From: an uncultured Spongiibacteraceae bacterium
Lineage (GTDB): Bacteria; Pseudomonadota; Gammaproteobacteria; Pseudomonadales; Dasaniaceae
Direction of reading: 5' to 3'
Length of the DNA: 7,430 nt
NCBI GenBank assembly: GCA_937969395.1
Contig: CALBVI010000026.1
Location: 1 to 7,430, forward strand
Shown here: positions 5,198-7,430 of the stretch, piece by piece
How positions within the stretch are numbered: the stretch's first letter is position 1
Layout: each line of letters begins with the position of its first letter
Notes under the pieces: generated by a model
The model's input: the letters and a program-made list of their open reading frames with translations, nothing else
Told to the model about the DNA's origin: nothing
Databases searched by the model: none
Position numbers and translations under genes: made by a program

Positions 5198-7186
5198 ATG
5201 ATTGTAGAAGCGAAACCTTGGGTAGTTGGTCAAGATCTAACTGGTACAAATGGAGTTGAGTACACAGCGTCAGGCCCTTCTTCATATAAGCGAAGATTAC
5301 CGGATCCAGTAGAGCCGCCAGCACCAGTTCCAGAATCACAAGAGCTGTATCTAGCTGGTGATGTGTTGCCCGTTAACATGCAAGGAACCGTGAAGGTTTG
5401 CGTTGGCACGGATTCAGAAGTTATTTGTTTGGGCGCCGGTGATGAAGTTCCGGCCGATGTCATTGGTAGCGTTTTTGTAGACGAGCGAACTTTGCGCGCG
5501 CAATGGATGCAAGATCCTGTTAAGGACGGCGTAAAGCCTTTCATCGCTCAATCTGACGAGCCTAGTGCAGAGCAAGTCGAATCTGGTGTTTGTCTCTGGC
5601 GTTCAACTTTAGACGGTTGTCTTTATAGCCTGATGGCTGATGGCACCTGGTTCTCTTCTGACAAGCGCGATACAGTAGACGGTTATTCTGTTCAAGGCGT
5701 TGCGGATGGAACGCAGCTCGATTTGGACGGAAACGCTATTCCGGCGGGCAACCAAATTATCACGTATTACGACGCTAGCGGATTGGTGGTTAATTCAAAG
5801 GATTGTACTGACGATAATACCTACACCATCAGAATCACAGCTGTAGCGGACGGCATTGACGATGCGGGTAATCCATATTCTGCAGGCGATATTCTTATGC
5901 AAACGCCTGATGGTGATTTGTTCTGCCAGACCAAAACTTTAGACAGTGACACGGTTGATGGCTTTGCTGTTCAAGGTGTTTCAGATGGAACACAACTTGA
6001 TGCAGATGGTTTGGCCATTCCAGCGAACACGCAAATCATCACGTTTTTTGATGAAAACGGCGACGTTATTAATTCAAAGGATTGCACTGATGAATTTGCT
6101 GTGCTTCAAACCGCTACAGAAGCATTCGTCGATGATGCTGGTAATAATGTAGAAGTTGGCGATCAGTACACGATGCTGGCTGGTGGAGCACGTTTATGCG
6201 CTGAGAAGGCGATCGATACCGATACACAGGATGGTTATTCTTTGCTTGGCACCTCAGACGGGAGTCAGTTAGCCCTTGATGGTGCTGCTATTGACGCGGG
6301 CGCGGAAGTCATTAACTACTATGATGCAAACGGCGCATATCTATATTCTAAAGACTGCACAGATGACGATACGTTCGGTGTTCCAAAGCTGTTAGAAGCG
6401 GACGGTCTCGACGTTTACGGTAATGCGGTCACTGCAGGTTCACAGGTTATAGAATTTCCTGATGGATCTATCGTATGTACAGAAAAAACTGCAGCTCTAT
6501 TAACAAAGTCAGGTGAAGTGCCTGCTTCAGTTCTCGACGCCTCTCAGATTGGCACAGCCTTGGCGATAGGTGACATTTCTAAAGAAGGCTGCCGTCACGA
6601 AGTTGTATGTGGTCCAGATGGCAAGCTTTGGTCAGAGCCGGGTGCGTTCTGTATCGAAGTTCAGGGCCAAGGGCTTAATGTGCCTCAGCAAGATTTCGTG
6701 CCGCTATTCACTGATGCGCAGGGAGGCATACAAACGCAAGTTCTGCCGGGTGAATTAGAGTTTGAGATTGTCGTACCCGACCACTGTCAATGTGGAATCG
6801 CCCACATACACTTTAATGGTGCTCAGATGGTTAATACGTTTCATCACGTTGCGGCCGATGCCAATATTATAAACGCCGGTTTTGGTTTGCAAATTCAGTT
6901 CAACAACAGCGGCACTTGGACTAACTTAGCGTCAGCGAACGCCATCAAAGGTTTTCACGGAGCAGACGCAACACAAGGCGCTGGAGCATTCGGCGGCGCC
7001 AGTCGAGTTCAACCTGTACCGGGTGTTTTTTGTCCGGGTGATGTGATCAACGTCAAGTTGCGCAAGACTGCAATTCTTTGGTCTACCCCTCCTGGTTGGA
7101 CAAGTGCGGGTTGGGGCGGAAAGTTGTTAGGCTCTGAATTTACTTTTGGAAAGCTAACATTCTGCACTAATGAGGAGAACAATTAA
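5198..7186 (+). CDS. Fibre-like structural protein with three tandem ~92-residue repeats
   Basis: This is a 662-residue, aspartate- and glycine-rich, beta-predicted protein of unrecognised family. The ATG at 5198, one base after the previous stop, is chosen over an in-frame TTG at 5168 that would overlap that gene by 29 bases and has no ribosome site; 5198 also lacks a clear one, so re-initiation is likely. Layout: a proline-rich linker (35-46); a module shared with the previous gene (51-154); three repeats (158-250, 251-341, 342-433), each with DGT/SQL, an AG turn and SKDCTD; then a C-terminal region (about 440-662) with CQC (530-532), a histidine-rich strand (HIHF) and a tryptophan/glycine-rich end. 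There are 17 cysteines. No signal peptide, membrane segment or enzyme motif is seen. The architecture of anchor, repeated shaft and distal domain resembles phage fibres. Its place in the head cluster suggests a capsid fibre, but a tail fibre or adhesin-like decoration cannot be excluded. Confidence 0.85.
   Translation: MIVEAKPWVVGQDLTGTNGVEYTASGPSSYKRRLPDPVEPPAPVPESQELYLAGDVLPVNMQGTVKVCVGTDSEVICLGAGDEVPADVIGSVFVDERTLRAQWMQDPVKDGVKPFIAQSDEPSAEQVESGVCLWRSTLDGCLYSLMADGTWFSSDKRDTVDGYSVQGVADGTQLDLDGNAIPAGNQIITYYDASGLVVNSKDCTDDNTYTIRITAVADGIDDAGNPYSAGDILMQTPDGDLFCQTKTLDSDTVDGFAVQGVSDGTQLDADGLAIPANTQIITFFDENGDVINSKDCTDEFAVLQTATEAFVDDAGNNVEVGDQYTMLAGGARLCAEKAIDTDTQDGYSLLGTSDGSQLALDGAAIDAGAEVINYYDANGAYLYSKDCTDDDTFGVPKLLEADGLDVYGNAVTAGSQVIEFPDGSIVCTEKTAALLTKSGEVPASVLDASQIGTALAIGDISKEGCRHEVVCGPDGKLWSEPGAFCIEVQGQGLNVPQQDFVPLFTDAQGGIQTQVLPGELEFEIVVPDHCQCGIAHIHFNGAQMVNTFHHVAADANIINAGFGLQIQFNNSGTWTNLASANAIKGFHGADATQGAGAFGGASRVQPVPGVFCPGDVINVKLRKTAILWSTPPGWTSAGWGGKLLGSEFTFGKLTFCTNEENN
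5669..6496 (+). repeat. Three tandem protein-coding repeats, each made of two cysteine-ended half-units
   Basis: Units are 5669-5947, 5948-6220 and 6221-6496 (93, 91 and 92 residues). Each begins DT.DG(Y/F) and carries SKDCTD about 42 residues in. Each divides into a longer half ending at Cys203, Cys296 or Cys387, and a shorter half ending at Cys243, Cys334 or Cys427. Half-units share the pattern DG..D..GN....AG..I....DG....C. Cysteine spacing is 40, 53, 38, 53 and 40. Bases are also alike in places (taattcaaaggattg recurs at 5791 and 6070), so the duplication is old but still visible in the DNA. Confidence 0.9.
7172..7177 (+). promoter_or_regulatory. Strong ribosome binding site for the 63-residue protein
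   Basis: GAGGAG sits 8 bases before the ATG at 7186, inside the last codons of the fibre-like gene. It is the best Shine-Dalgarno match I found in the window, and it supports the small downstream gene as real. Confidence 0.75.
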
Positions 7187-7377
7187 TGAGGCAGGAAACG
7201 AAAGTGACGATGAAAGGGGCCACTCGTATAGAGGAGACCTTCACGGTAACAGAGGGGAAGAAAACGTTACTTAGTCGCGTCAAGATCGACAACTATGTTG
7301 AAGACAAAGGCATGACTGATGACGAGATGAAAAGGCACATCATGAGCGAGCACTATCCGAGCGGGATCCCTGCCTAA
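7186..7377 (+). CDS. Small charged protein of unknown function
   Basis: A 63-residue protein that starts in a TAATG overlap (1 base) with the fibre-like gene and has the strong GAGGAG site upstream, so it is very likely translated. It is rich in Lys, Glu, Asp and Thr and has no cysteine, membrane segment or signal. Residues 1-37 look like a beta hairpin region (EETFTVTEGKKTLLSRVKI, 16-34). Residues 44-56 (TDDEMKRHIMSEH) look like a helix. I do not recognise it. The gene position could fit a small connector or tail-completion factor or a partner of the fibre, but nothing in the sequence decides this. Confidence 0.75.
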   Translation: MRQETKVTMKGATRIEETFTVTEGKKTLLSRVKIDNYVEDKGMTDDEMKRHIMSEHYPSGIPA

Positions 7378-7430
7378 ATGACTGCTATTGACCTGACACA
7401 TCTTGGTACCCGTGATGGTAGGGGTCCGGA
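7378..7430 (+). CDS. Start of a further gene, cut by the window edge
   Basis: The ATG directly follows the previous stop (TAAATG) and the frame stays open for 17 codons (MTAIDLTHLGTRDGRGP) to the last base. The direct abutment is the same arrangement as at the coat/173-residue gene junction. The ribosome site is weak (a GCGGGA-like stretch about ten bases upstream). Too little is visible to name a product. Confidence 0.5.
   Translation, partial: MTAIDLTHLGTRDGRGP

Noticed and set aside
5693..6430. DxDG-type segments in the repeats as EF-hand or dockerin-like calcium sites
   Set aside because: The aspartates do not follow the 12-residue EF-hand or dockerin spacing, and the segments fit beta hairpin turns better.

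Overview
The window is a gapless stretch of the head (capsid) module of a tailed phage or prophage with a lambda-like head. All genes are on the + strand. Most neighbours overlap by 1 to 8 bases, abut directly or are separated by a few bases; the largest gap is 24 bases. I see no tRNA, rRNA, insertion sequence, CRISPR array, convincing promoter or terminator. The region therefore looks like an internal part of one long late transcript. Shine-Dalgarno-like sites and ATG starts fit a bacterial host, and a lambda-type portal, S49 protease and gpE-type coat suggest a Gram-negative one. The species cannot be told from the sequence.

Left part (1-4146): the order matches the lambda head operon. It holds a lambda-type portal (its start is missing, off the left edge), an S49 ClpP-fold prohead protease with a scaffold-like C-terminal tail, a 149-residue cysteine-rich protein where lambda has its decoration protein gpD, and a gpE-family major capsid protein. 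Portal, protease/scaffold and coat build the procapsid; the small protein is probably a capsid accessory.

Right part (4147-7430): this departs from lambda. A 173-residue unrecognised protein with a WCSGC motif follows the coat gene. Next come two related genes: a 167-residue protein and a 662-residue fibre-like protein. The smaller protein is a diverged copy of the N-terminal module of the larger and ends where the larger one enters three tandem repeats of about 92 residues. A 63-residue charged protein and the first 17 codons of another gene finish the window.

The main unexplained signal is cysteine. The protease/scaffold has none and the portal few. The gpD-position protein (13 in 149), the coat (13 in 384), the 173-residue protein (7), the small fibre-like protein (6) and the large one (17, spaced regularly in the repeats) are all rich in it. 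My working inference is a capsid stabilised or decorated by a disulfide- or metal-bonded outer layer, with a fibre-like protein encoded inside the head cluster that may be a capsid fibre. None of this is proven by sequence alone.
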